This document shows positions 26,453-39,962 of a stretch of 64,000 bases of DNA, piece after piece. The notes below the pieces were generated by a model that worked only from the letters and a program-made list of their open reading frames with translations, searched no databases and was not told the origin of the DNA. The stretch comes from Babylonia areolata (taxonomy: Eukaryota > Mollusca > Gastropoda > Neogastropoda > Buccinidae): contig NC_134883.1 in NCBI RefSeq assembly GCF_041734735.1, positions 21,935,247-21,999,246 of the forward strand, written 5' to 3'. The first letter of the stretch is position 1. Each line of letters opens with the position of its first letter. Made by a program: the position numbers and the translations under genes.

Positions 26453-29400
26453 ATGCTCATGAGCACCACATACATATGCAATTGACAAAAGACATAAAAT
26501 TACACAGACAAGTCAATCAAACAAAACACATCACACATACACACACAAAAAAGGAGTGTCAAAAAGGCATAGAAACTGCTGGACAGACAGTCGTACAAAA
26601 ACAAAAACAAACAAAAATAACGAAAGAAAGAAAAAGGCAGGAAAGACACAGAACACAGCCTACTTTGCGGTACTCCACGAGATCCTGTGTGCAGAGCAGA
26701 GAGCTGATGATGGCTCGCTTCATCCCTGGGTAAATGATTTCTTCCCAGGCTTTGGGCTTTTTCTTGCTTCTGCCACCAACCACACATTACTCACTTTGTT
26801 TTTCTTCTTTTTTTTCCCCCCAAAAAGCAGAGAAAGAAAGAATAAAAGGGAGTTGGGTGACAGTTGTGTTGGAGTGATCATTTTCATGACACAGGATTCC
26901 AAACTAACATAAAGCTATATCATACATGCAACATCCACCACAACAACACTGTATGCCTTTTGAATATTTATTTACATTGTCAACAGGTTTTTGGATTTTT
27001 TCAAAATACATTAACACACAATATACACATGCTATTGGCTTTAGAATCCAAACCTAACGAAAATTCAATATTGTCCACACTGATTACTGAAAAAATACAT
27101 ATCTGAATCTGTCACTAGTAGACTATCCAATAACAGCCTTTATCTTTCCTAAAGCAGTGCAGAAATTCTTCATCAGCTAATAAAAAAAAAATGAAAATAA
27201 AAAATTTAAAAAAAATCATCAGTGAAGTCAAGTTTCCACAATACATCCAGAATATATTCTTTATGAGTTCACAAAATTCTGCAATCATTATCATCAATTT
27301 GAGAATTTCCAGGTCAGTGAGATGGGTGTGCGTGCCTCACCTGAGGAAGTCTTTGAACTGTTCATGGGTCCACATGTTGTCTGGTGGCAGCCTGGAGGAG
27401 CGAGGGCCATTCTTGAAGTGTTTCTGGATGGAGTAGTTGGACAGGTGGATGGACTGGTCAAAGTCGTCTAGCGTGTACTGGTGGGAGCAGAAGCGCAGGT
27501 AGGAGTCCTGATAGAACCACAGGGTCAGGGGGTTCCAGTCCGTCACCAGGAACCACTGCCGGATGTCAAACTTGGTGTTGTACACCAGCAGAGGGCGCTC
27601 TGACCAATCACAATGAGAAAGCAATGCTGATCAGCCAGCTGCAGTTTTGGAAAAGAGTACAACTGGGGCTGGGCTGCATGAGCTATCTTTGCAGTGCTAA
27701 GATTCCTTAGTGCAAAGACTTTTTCTGGGTCTATGGAATTAGTGTAAACTTTAGAAAATTATTGAATTTAAGTAAACAGCTAAGAATGCTTATGTTACAC
27801 AGCCCAGACTTTATGACATTGGAAGAATACAAACTTGATCAACATCACATAATGTTAAGTCATTCTAATTCTAACATGAGTGTTAATAATGTCAGTTAAA
27901 CATACTCACTGGTCTGTTCTCAATGAAAAATCATTTCGATTGCCAAAAGACCAACTGGTGTGTGTCCATCGAGATCGATGATGACCATCGTTGTCATCCA
28001 GCTGGGGGATGCGGGGAGGGTGGTGGGGGGGGGGGATGCTCGTGAATCTATCTGTGAATGCGCAGATGGCTGATTAGTCCAATCTGCGCATGAAATGTTC
28101 GCTGACAGTTGGGGCAGATAAAGACATGCATATCATTGTCAGGGAGCTTGTTTGCCCGTGACTTTCTGGCCTGCCTCTTCTGAACAGCTGCAGCAGTCCT
28201 GCTGGCCTCACACAAACTGGCACCTTTGTGCACAGCAGCGCGCCATTTGTCACGGTCCACTGCAGATTCCTCCCAGAAGTCAGGGTTGATATCAAACGCT
28301 TTCAGAGAGACTTTCAGAGTATCTCTGAAGCGCTTCTTCTGACCTCCGTGTGATCTCTTACCCTTGTTGCAGCTCGCCATCAATGAGCCTTTTGGTCAGC
28401 CGATGGTCTGGCATGCATGCCATGTGTCCAGCCCAGCGAAGCTGGGACTGTATCAGGATGGTGAAGATGCTGGGAAGGGTGGCTTTTGCAAGCACCTCCA
28501 TGTCTGGGGTCCTGTCTTGCTACTTGATGTTCAGTAGCTTCCAGAGGCATGTTGTATGGAAGTGGTTCAGCTTCTTGGCGTGTCGTTGGTACACTGTCCA
28601 AGTTTCGCAGGCGTACAGTAGTGTGGGGAGAACTACTGCTCTGTAGACCTTTAGCTTGGTCTCAAGACCAATGCCTCTTTTGTTCCAGACATTTGCATAG
28701 AGTCAACCAAAGGTTGTGCTTGCTCTTGCAGTCCTGACGTTCACTTCATCGTTGATGGTCGCATTTTGTGACAGTGTGCAGCCAAGGTATGTGAACCGCT
28801 CCATCGCACTGAGTCTCTGACCGTTGACTGTGATGTTGGGCTCAACGTGGGGTTTCCCTGGGGCTGGCTGATGGAGAACTTCAGTTTTCCTCATGCTGAT
28901 GGTAAGGCTGAAGTTCCTGCTGGCAGTGGCAAACTTGTTGACGCTGAGGTGCATGTCAGCTTCAGATCCAGCGCTGAGGGCACAATCATCAGCAAACAAA
29001 AAGTCTCTGATGATGTCTGTCATGACCTTCGTTTTTGCTTGAAGCCTTCTGAGGTTAAACAGCTTACCATCTGTTTGGTACTTTAGGCCGATTCCAACAT
29101 CGCCATCTCTGAAGGTATCAGTAAGCATTGCAGAGAACATGAGGCTGAACAGTGTTGAAGCCAGGACGCAGCCTTGCTTGACACCATTTGTGACAGGAAA
29201 AAGAGCAGATGTTTCGCCATTGTCCTGGACTCGAGCCTGCATGCCTTCATGGAACTGGCTGACCAAGGAAATAAATTTCCGAGGGCATCCGTACTTGGCC
29301 ATGATCTTCCACAGTCCCTCTCTACTCACGGTGTCGAAGGCCTTAGTGAGGCTGACATAGGTGGAGAACAGATCAGCATTTTGCTCCTGACATTTCTCTT

Positions 29401-32400
29401 GCAGCTGCCTTGCAGCAAATACCATGTCGGTGGTTCCGCGCTCTTTCCGGAATCCACATTGGCTCTCAGGCAAATGACCTTGGTCAAGGTGTGCTGTGAG
29501 GTGGTTTAGTAGGATCCTGGCAAGTATCTTGCCTGTGATGGAGAGCAAGGAAATGCCCCGATGGTTATCACAGGCTTGCCGGTTCCTGTTTCGCTTGTAC
29601 AAGTGAATGATAGATGCATCTTTGAAATCCTGGGGGATCGTCTCTTCCTTCCACATTAGTGAGTACAGCTGATGGAGCTTCTCAGTCAGCACAGTGCCTC
29701 CATCCTTGTAGACCTCTGCTGGTATGGAGTCTGAGCCAGGTGCTTTACCACTGGATAGCAGACGGATTGCTTTCTGGGTCTCAAGAAGTGTTGGCGGATC
29801 GTCCAGTGCTTCGTTGATGGGGACCTGTGGGAGATGGTCTATGGCTTCATCATTTATGGAGGAAGGGCGATTTAAGACACTGTTGAAGTGCTCAGCCCAG
29901 CGTTCGAGAATTTTCTACTTCTCGGTGATCAAGGTATTCCCATCTGCACTAAGGAGGGGGGATGATCCTGAGGATGTGGGGCCGTAAACTTCTTTTAAGG
30001 CATCATAGAACCTCTTCATATCGCGCCTGTCAGCATATCCCTGGATCTCATCTGCTTTGTCACTCAGCCACTTATCCTGCATCTGATGTAACTTTTGCTG
30101 AACAGTCCTGCGGATGGCATTGGACGCATCCTTTAATGATGTGAACTTTGGGTTGCTCAGGTAGGCTTGATGCAGACGGCGTTTCTCATCCAGAAGCTGC
30201 TTGATTTCATCACAGTTTTCATCAAACCAGTCTTTGTGCTTTCTGGTCATGAAGCTGTACTATAGATCAGCTCACGCAGGGTCCTCCAGTCAGACTCCAC
30301 ATTCTGGTTGTCCAGAGAGGCGGATTCCAGACGATCTTCCAGCAGCTCCACAAAGGTCTGTTTGATGGTGATGTTTTTCAGCTTAGCGATGTTGAGCTGT
30401 TTTGGAGCCTTCTGGCCTTGGGGGCGTCTCTTGGGTTGGATTCAAATATTCAGCTTTGAGACTACAAGGCGATGGTCTGTCCAACACTCAGCGCCGCACA
30501 TGGTCTTTGTCACATGTACATCTTGCCTATCCCTTTTCCTGACGATGATGAAATCGATAAGATGCCAATGCTTTGAGCGAGGGTGCATCCATGATGTCCT
30601 GTTACGGGTAGGGAGGCAGAAAACTGTGTTGGTTATCAGTAGTTTGTGCTCTGCACAGGTCTGAAGCAAAAGCCATCCATTTGGGTTGCAGTGGCCCACG
30701 CCGTGCTTTCCAATCACTCCATCCCAGGAGATGTAGTCAGAGCCAACTCTAGCATTGAAGTCCCCAAGAATGATGAGCTTGTCTGCTTTCGGGATAGCAG
30801 CAATGACAGAGTGAAGGTCCTCGTAGAACTTCGCCTTCACTTCATCCGGGTTGTTCATGGTTGGGGCATAGGCACTGACAATGGTGAGGTGCTTCTGGCC
30901 AGATGCCAGTGGGAGTTTCATGGTCATAAGCCTATCGTTGACTCCCTTTGGGATTCCAGCTAGCTTGCTGACAAGTGTTGTTTTTACTGCAAAACCAACG
31001 CCAGCCTCACGTCACTCTTCGCTTCCTCGTCCATCCAGAAGAAGGTGTAACCAGATCCCTGTTCATTGAGCTCGCCTTCGCCTGCAAGCCGAGTCTCACT
31101 CAAGGCTGCGATGTCGATATTGTATCTGGCGAGTTCGGACGCAACTAGTGCCGTTCTCCTTTGGGGTCTGTCTGCGTCATCTCTGTCCAGGAGAGTCCTT
31201 ATGTTCCAAGCACCAATGGTGAGAGGAACGATCCTTGTTTTTTTCTTTTCTTTCTCTTTGTTTCGACCGCTGATGTAGGGTCCCCGCCAGCTGCGGTATG
31301 CTGGTCAGGGTGATAGGGAGCAGGCAATTTTTAGGGCACCTCTTCTAGCCCCTTCCTCATGCCAGGGAGGTGAGCAGTGCATTCCTAAAGAGGGCTGCTC
31401 AGACGCTCAGACGGCTGCCGAATTCCATCGCTGCACCTGTCGATGAAGAACGACCCTATGGCCTGAACCGCCTGCGTGCAGGTCTGCGGCTGCGACTGCC
31501 AGTGTACCCACACCTGTCGTTTAGACGCTCTCCTGTTGCCACAGGACTTGGGGGTGATGAAAGGATGAAGGATGAAAGGTCATTAAGGATGACTGATGAC
31601 CTGCGCGATGAGTTTGTTTAAAGTAAAGAGGAGTTGTGCAACATCGACCTTACTCTCTTGTCCGGGTTCACCAATTTCCAGTGGCAAGACTAAGTCGAGA
31701 CGACTGGAGGATGAGCACGGATGCAGTGGATGACCAAGATATCTTTTCAGTGTCTCATCTTGCTCTCTGCACTCCACAGTGCCTTGCTGTAACCGCCTTC
31801 TTCTCCGTTGAACCGACAGGTTTCTTCCGCAGATTCTGCCGGATCCAGACTTCGCGTGCATGAGTAGACACACCCTGGGGGCCTACTGCGTGTGGCATGC
31901 ACACAGCACGGTGGAGCCAGATGGCCGTTGGTGGCTCTCCTGGCCGACGCCCTTTTATGGATCTCGTTTTTAATTCCATAAGGGTGTCTAGCCACCTGCC
32001 TCACCAGTCCCGGAAGGGAGCGGTGAGAGTGCCAGTTTAGTCGCCGGCAACCCGACCCTGAACAGTTCGTACTGGATTACAGGTTACCAGTAGCAGATCT
32101 AATGACCTGACCTGAAACAGACCAATTAAAGTCAACATGAATAACCCACAATTTTCAGAAAATATTCAAACTCAAAAGAAAATTACCCATATATTTCTGC
32201 ACAACGTATTTCCCGTCCTTTTTGACCACCTGAGAGTTGACCAACTTCAACATGTCTTCCAGCCGATTATAACAGGCGATCCCTGGAAAAAGAAAAGAAC
32301 AGCCATGCATTACAGAAGTACTTGCTTGCAGTGTCCTTGAATTTAGAGCACATATAACCCTTGCTCTGTATTTTTAATCTGAACAAGTCTGTGCTAAAAC

Positions 32401-34494
32401 ACTTGCAGATGTAAACAGAATTAGAGGAGGGGAAGTCTAAACTGCAGCATCAAGTTTGCTCTTTATACAAAACTAGAGCTGAACGAAAGGACTTCAGCTG
32501 ACATCAGGTATGACCAAATATGTTGTCGTGTGCTGAGCATGTTATCAAGTGTAAAATGCATGAGCAGACACTGGGGGACAGTCCAATATTATATCCTCAA
32601 ACATGCTCAATCCATCATTCTCCATAACTTTGTGTTTTAGACTGCACAATTTTACACTACTTTGGGTTTTTTTCTGCCGAGGAATTAATCAATTTTTCCT
32701 AAAACCTGTCAAATGCTGCAAGAGATCAGGGTGTCAACTGCTTCATCAGTTATGGAATGTTGACACACATGCTCCATGAAGAGACTATCAGACTGACAAG
32801 CCATAACCCAATGTATTTCACCATATAGATAGGACATGAAATAAGCTGTAACTTGTATGCCATAAATTACAGCAAGCATTGTTATTCTTGTACTGTGAGG
32901 TTTACCTGTCAGGTCTACAGAGCACTTTTCATTACCCACTGGTGTTTCTGGATGTCTATTACTCCGATGCCAGTCCACATTTCTTAAGCAGTCAAGCTCA
33001 GACTGGGCATACATACTGACTGTGACGTCTTCTCACTTTCTTCAGGCATGTTTGGATGTGTCTATTGCTTAGCTTCTCCTCACCCCTCCTGGGGCATAGC
33101 CCTCCAACATCTCAAATAAGCAATCAAGTATTTTTTATGATACTTTAGCATAGTAACACATATACAGATATCCACACACACTCTCCCACCCTATTTCTCT
33201 CCCATTCCCCCTACAACCGCACACTCTTGGCACCAAAGCACATGCCTTCACCCGTGCAAAACCATCCAACCAACCAACCAACCCACCTCTGCCTCTAGAC
33301 TTTGCTCCCGGTTTGACGATCCAGACATTGAGCATGCCATCCATCTCAAACTGGGGCCAGGCACGCCTCATCATGGTGACCAGGTTCTCCACCTCACCCA
33401 GCAGGGTCTGTGTCATGGGCATGACCACCCCTTTCTCACTGCCAACATTCACCACCACCACCACATGTATGGTCTGAAATGGCATGACCACCCCTTTCTC
33501 ACTGCCAACATTCACCACCACCACATGTATGGTCTGAAATGGCATGACCACCCCTTTCTCACTGCCAACATTCACCACCACCACCACATGTATGGTCTGA
33601 AATGGCATGACCACCCCTTTCTCACTGCCAACATTCACCACCACCACATGTATGGTCTGAAATGGCATGACCACCCCTTTCTCACTGCCAACATTCACCA
33701 CCACCACCACATGTATGGTCTGAAATGGCATGACCACCCCTGTCTCACTGCCAACATTCACCACCACCACCACATGTATGGTCTGAAATGGCATGACCAC
33801 CCCTTTCTCACTGCCAACATTCACCACCACCACATGTATGGTCTGAAATGGCATGACCACCCCTTTCTCACTGCCAACATTCACCACCACCACATGTATG
33901 GTCTGAAATGGCATGACCACCCGTCTCACTGCCAACATTCACCACCACCACATGTATGGTCTGAAATGGCATGACCACCCCTTTCTCACTGCCAACATTC
34001 ACCACCACCACATGTATGGTCTGAAATGCAGAGGGAACGTGTATATGTTTTCTTGAACACATGCAGTCACTCACAATATTAAGTACGCCCTATACCCAAC
34101 ATGCTAGGGAAAAGAAACAAAAAAACCAAAAAAAACTGCCATACTGAACTGCTGTTAGTAGTCATGTGCGTCTTCAATTTACTGGTAAACTGAACTTGTG
34201 TAATGATCTTTGTGCGTCTTAATCTTAGACAATGAATCTTAACTGAACAATCATCATAAATATGTCTTATACTTCCTGTGCAACAGAAAAATACCCAATA
34301 TAGTGAACAGTTCTAAATATTCACATATGTCTTCAGTTTACTGGTAAATTCAACTTTTTGTCAGTATTCGTGAGTGTCTAAAATCTGGCTCAATAATTGT
34401 CATCTGAGCCATGATGTTTTGAAAAGGAAGCAGATTTGTAAAGAAAAATTAATTATTTAATTCACATGCATGTGTAAACAAAAACAACAACAAC

Positions 34495-34533
<39 letters not shown>

Positions 34534-34584
34534 ACACACACACACACACATATACATTACACGCACACACACACATACACACAT

Positions 34585-34622
<38 letters not shown>

Positions 34623-37600
34623 TTTCCATACAGTTTGGGAAAAAATCGGACATGGGTATACTCACTGCACAAGATGGTAATACCATGTAATCAAATCATC
34701 CCACTGCCCATCAGTCAGTGCTTTCTGCAAGCAACCAACCAACCATGTCAGAGGTGACACTCTACAGTTCAGCATCACACACCCACTCACAAACACCAAC
34801 TTCACCACTAGTCTTTCCAGAAAGTCACTTTCATAATCAATGGACTTTGTTACCTGTTTCTGATATATTTAAAAGATTTATATATTTTTGCATACATTTA
34901 TTCGAAAAATAGTGTTCCTTTTCCTGAAGTCTAACAATCACTTGATATCAGGTAGCGGAGTTGCAAAATGAACAGTTCACAATCCATTCAGTAAGAAAGA
35001 AACAACCAACCAACCAAACCCAACAACACAAACCCTACCTTGAGTTTACATAATAAAACACAAGCAAAATTACATTCTACACAATATAAATCATTAAAAA
35101 AAATTCAGGTCATTTGATTACCTCATCCTGTCTGTCTATGTCTGCATGGTCGCGCTCAGCCAGAAACTTTTCACACTGGCTGACAGCAGTTTCCAGAATG
35201 TGTAATGGCACAAACACCCGTTTCTTCTTCTTCTCATTGGCTTTGGACTGCTGGGGAACTGCTGGCGACATGATCAGGCACTGTGAAAGGTTAGGAGCCC
35301 TTTTGCTGTTTTAATACAGTCAGTGGAATGTGAAATATCTATATTTGTTATGACATTTTACTGAATCAAAATCATCAGCAACCTCCAACTGTCAAAGTCA
35401 GCTCAAACAAGAACATCAATCTGCACTCTGAAGTATTACAATGGACAAAACTGATGTCTCCTTTGTCTTTTAATTTTTCATCAGCATCATAGTCTTACAT
35501 CAATCACACTCCTATGTAATTCATAAGACTCCACCAGGAAAGGAAATTCCTTAATTGTACTTCAACCAACTGTCTGTCTTATCCATTCCCATTACAATAC
35601 AAGCAACCCTTGTCTCAGACTTACATTTGGACTGTGGGTCAGCAGCCTTCATTCCTGCCACCTCCTCTCCCGCCTTCTTCCCTGCTGTCTTCCCCTCAAA
35701 GGCAGATGCTGGTGCTGCCCTGGCCTCTCTGTTTTGTGCCTGGCTTTCTGCTGGCTGCGTGCACACACACTTGTTGACTGTGTTGGAGTTGGGCCGTGAG
35801 CGAGTACATTCCCGGTTGGTGCAGGCTGGCTGGGGTGGTGTTTTGGAAGCCTCCGAGTTGGAAGTGACCTCCATGAGCTCTGGGTCGTCCAGTGAAGGCA
35901 AACCATCCATGTGCAGCTGGACCACATACTTCAGGATGTTCATACAGGCAGTCAGCCGGAAGTCCTCTGTAACACCAGTCAGGAAATTGTTGGTATAGGC
36001 ACTCTGATTCTGGATATATATATTCTATAGAAGAAAGTTTCCTTACTCAAGAGTCAAAAGTTTCAGCTTACTCATATAATTAATTTCAGTGGTTTCTCAC
36101 TGCCTTCCCCAGCAAAACTGATGCAGGAAAGTCTTGGGTCAGACAGGATGTGAGTTCACAGCTCCAATTTACGACAGTATGTTTTAACACCAAGTGTGGC
36201 ACCTGAGGCCATGCAACTTGAATGCAGATGTGGAGTGATGGCGTAGAGGTAATGCGTCTGCCTAGGAAGCAAGACAATCTGAGTGCACTGTTCAAATCAC
36301 AGCACAGTCCCCAGTATTCCCCACCCCCCCAAACCCCCCCTGCTCCCCCAACTAGACCTTGAGTGGTGGTCTGGACGCTAGTCATTTGGATGACGACAAA
36401 CTGAGGTCCCATGTGCAGCATGCACTTACCACACATAAAAGAACATATGGGTTATCCCTGGCAAAATTCTGTAGAAAAATCCACTTTGATAGGAAAAACA
36501 AATAAAAAAAAACTGCAGGCAGGAAAAACTATCTAAAAAATGGGTGGTGCAATCAGTGTAGCGACACACTCTCCCTGAGCAGAGCAGCCTGAATTTCACT
36601 CAGAGAAATCTGTCGTGACAAAAAAAAAAAGAGTAATACAATACAATACAATAATACAATACAATGTGAACTCAGTTCGCTCTCAGCCTGTCCAACCCAA
36701 GACTTTCCTGTATCAGTTTTGCTGAAGAAGGAGGTGGGAAACCAGAAATATTCGTAGTATGTTGAAACTTTCTATTTTCAGTAAGGAAACTTTCTTCTGG
36801 CAATTAAGAACAAGATGCAGACACTCAGTTCTCTAACACTGGCTCTTCATACAAGAACAGTGTTTGTCTTATGAAGCCACCTCAGCACAAATAAAGACTG
36901 GAATTTGTGTGTGTGTGTTTTTTTTATGGTTTGTTTTTAACAAAGTGCAGTCTGAAGGGAGTTAGAGAATGGAACTGGAAAGGAAGGCCATGATAAATCA
37001 GAAAACATGCAATGGACAAAGTTTGACAAAACATCACAATTATTCTAAAAATTGTATATTGATTGTTCAGCAACATTCAAATTTCAGAATCATATTGGCT
37101 TACTGATATAGCTTTACCATGCCTTAACTACAACCTCTCATATAAAAAAAAATGTGAACAAGGGATAAAAGGATGACTTCCCAATACCAAGCAAGATAGT
37201 AAGTCACAATATTTATATGATACTTGATAGTCAATCATGTCCAACTATGACCATCAGAACAGCAGTGGAGGCTACAGCTGTCCAGACTATCTGGGCTGTA
37301 ATTTGATTACAGTGAAGGGGTCTTGCCCAAGTTACATCCCCACTTTCTCAGCCAAGACTGCTTCAGAACAGCTGGCAATAGTGTGATACCCAAAGGCCAG
37401 CTAGCCCCCAAGCCTGCAGCAAAAAGAGCCAGAGCAATCTTGCCTCCCAGTTTGAGAGTCAATATTCTTCACAAAATACTAAGCTGTAAATGAATTTCCA
37501 TTCCAGTGGAGGAACCATTGATCATGCAGCTCTCATTCCGCTGATGGCCCAACAGTAAGCTTATGTCAATCTCCAATATAAGCTGAGAATTTTGCCTGAA

Positions 37601-39929
37601 TTTGTAAACAAATCTTAAAATATACATATTCATCCCCTTGTTTCAGAACACTGGCACAGGTCTTACACATGAGGGCCTGTTTATGTCTGTCTTGACTGTG
37701 ATGATGGATACTTTTGTCAAAATTTGGCATTCATTCACCAATTAAACAAGACAGAAAATACTGTTTTCTGCTATTCCTGATTACTGTTGCAATACAAATC
37801 AAAGCTGTTCAAAGTGCAGGGTTCAAGAAAGCAGAAGTGCATACATTTGCCATCACTTTTTCTCAGTCTGTGGACCTTACACTTGGAACACTCTCCCTCT
37901 TTCGCTATATCAAATCACTGTGCTCAGCTCTTTCAAGTCTAGCAGTCCTCCCGTACTCTTTCAAAATAGATTCTCCATCTATCTGTCCCTTTTTATTTTT
38001 AGCCTTCAGTCTACATGTATTTATAAGTTTTGTTGTTCATCCCTTCAGTTCAAAGTTATGCTTGTGCTTGAAAGCTGTAAGGGAAAGTGTTTTGGCATGT
38101 CTCCACACAAGATTCAGTGCAATATAAATATGTTATCTATTTATTATCTGTTATATCTCACTGATAACAGACCCCATATAAAAAGTACACAAGATTTCAT
38201 GAGTCTGCAAAAATGACAAAAAACAAAACAACTAAAGAAGGTCATTCTATGATAAGCAACTCTCACCTATAAAGGCCTGCTTGTCCTCATCATTGCTGAG
38301 ACGATAGCAGCGAGGAAAGAAAGTATGTGGATCAACATCATTGTACCACCGCACGCTCTTCATGTTCATGCATAAACCAACCTGCAAAACACAGAAGGGC
38401 GATGTCCTGAAGAGAAACTTCAAAACTTCAGCTAAAACCAAAAACAAATGAAGTCCAAAGTCTCATCTTATCCTGCACACCCCTACCACCATCACAAGAG
38501 GGAAAGACAGAGATGACAACTCGAGGGAAGGAAAAGAGAGATGGGTCTGCATGTTATGGAATAAAAATTCACAAAAACCCAGCAGACCAATAATTTTCAT
38601 AGGAAGGTGTCATTGTCTTGTTTTTGAGACTGGTTGACAGCAAACATTGTTATGCATGACTCACCTTTGTAGTGAAGGACCCAGCTTTGAAGTAATGGTT
38701 CACCATCTGGTCACGGGTGAGGAAGCGATGGTCAATGGCATCCCGCTTCAGCACCCAGAAGAAAGAGGGGTTGGTGTTTCGCAGCATCCGTGACTGCACA
38801 AAGTTTGCACTGATGAATCGTCCAGCAATGACATACTGTTTAGAGTTCAGTGAATATGTCTTTGTGAACATGAATGGAATATTACAAAGGTAAGCTTTAG
38901 TAGACACCCAGCAGCAACAAAATGCAATGAATACATGTTACAAAAGTATATTCCATTTCAACAGACAGGTACAATTAAAAGTACACATCCTGTATGACAG
39001 ATATTCAGTATATACCAGAACTTGGACCATGGTTAAGCTGAACAAGCATGGTACACAATGTTTGTTACATTTAAGAGTACAGATTAAACATGCATGAGAT
39101 GTGAATCAGAGCATATTACTAATACACAAGAACACAATACAGCACACTAAGAGCACAAGAGATGTGTGCATGGGATACCATGTTTTGTATGCTTCATGGG
39201 ACTAAAAAAAAAAAAAAGTTATAAGATGGAATGCTGAATGTTTCAAAGTTTCAAAGTGATTTTAGTAAGTCTCCCACATAGAGGCAGATTACCCATATTC
39301 CAGAGTACACTGTGAACATGAATCAGACATTATACAACTCAAATACACATCCAAAGATACACACAACAATGCACTAAAGTCAAATGGGAATGTAATGTCT
39401 AAGTACTGGAGCCACGCACGTGCTTTCAGGTGGAGATGTTCACAAACAAAACACAAAGGTATACAGAAACAATGACAAAGATGCACATGGTTGATACCCC
39501 CCCACCCCCCAACCTCCCCAAAAACAATAAAGAAAAGAAGATGGTGTGGGTGCACTGGTTTGAACACAAAGTCTGACACATCTGTGCATTTGTCTGTGCA
39601 CAGTGACAAGAAGCACAGTGTAATACACATTGTGATTCACAGTCATTTGAAGTGATACCATCTATGTACATTCAACAACTGGCAGCACACATATCTCAAG
39701 CTGACTTGACCCCCACCTTTCCCCTCCTCTCCTCATCACTCAGAACAAAATTCCACTAGCATTTTTCTTTCTGCCCCAAAAGTTGTTTGGGAAATAAATG
39801 AGCCACCACCACAAGTATTATGAGCACCTAATAAGAAACAAGTTCCTGAAAAATAATAACCATAAATATAATTTTTAAAGATAATAAAGAAACAGCAACA
39901 ACAGTACTGCTACTACTAATAATGATAAT

Positions 39930-39962
<33 letters not shown>

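Larger units (their letters stand above)
27965..32105 (-). mobile_element. Decayed non-LTR retrotransposon (LINE) in glycylase intron 12
   Basis: From its 5' side (about 32.1 kb) the element has a GC-rich leader, an AP-like endonuclease beginning [13 protein letters not shown] (about 31227), a linker, a reverse transcriptase, and a C-terminal C2H2-like zinc finger ([19 protein letters not shown], about 28063-28119). Layout and wording resemble APE-type LINEs common in marine invertebrates; the clade is not assigned. The coding region is interrupted by several frameshifts and stops, so this copy is dead, but enough identity remains to suggest modest age. It lies in the gene's sense orientation. 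Both ends are approximate, and I found no clear target-site duplication. Confidence 0.88.

Noticed and set aside
33465-33974. Plus-strand open frame with repeated [10 protein letters not shown] and His-rich peptide
   Set aside because: It is the reverse complement of the splice-site-bearing tandem array of the glycylase gene; it has no start context or splice support of its own.
33405-34030. CRISPR-like array
   Set aside because: There are no distinct spacers; the units are contiguous tandem copies in a eukaryotic intron. The same holds for 41441-42352.
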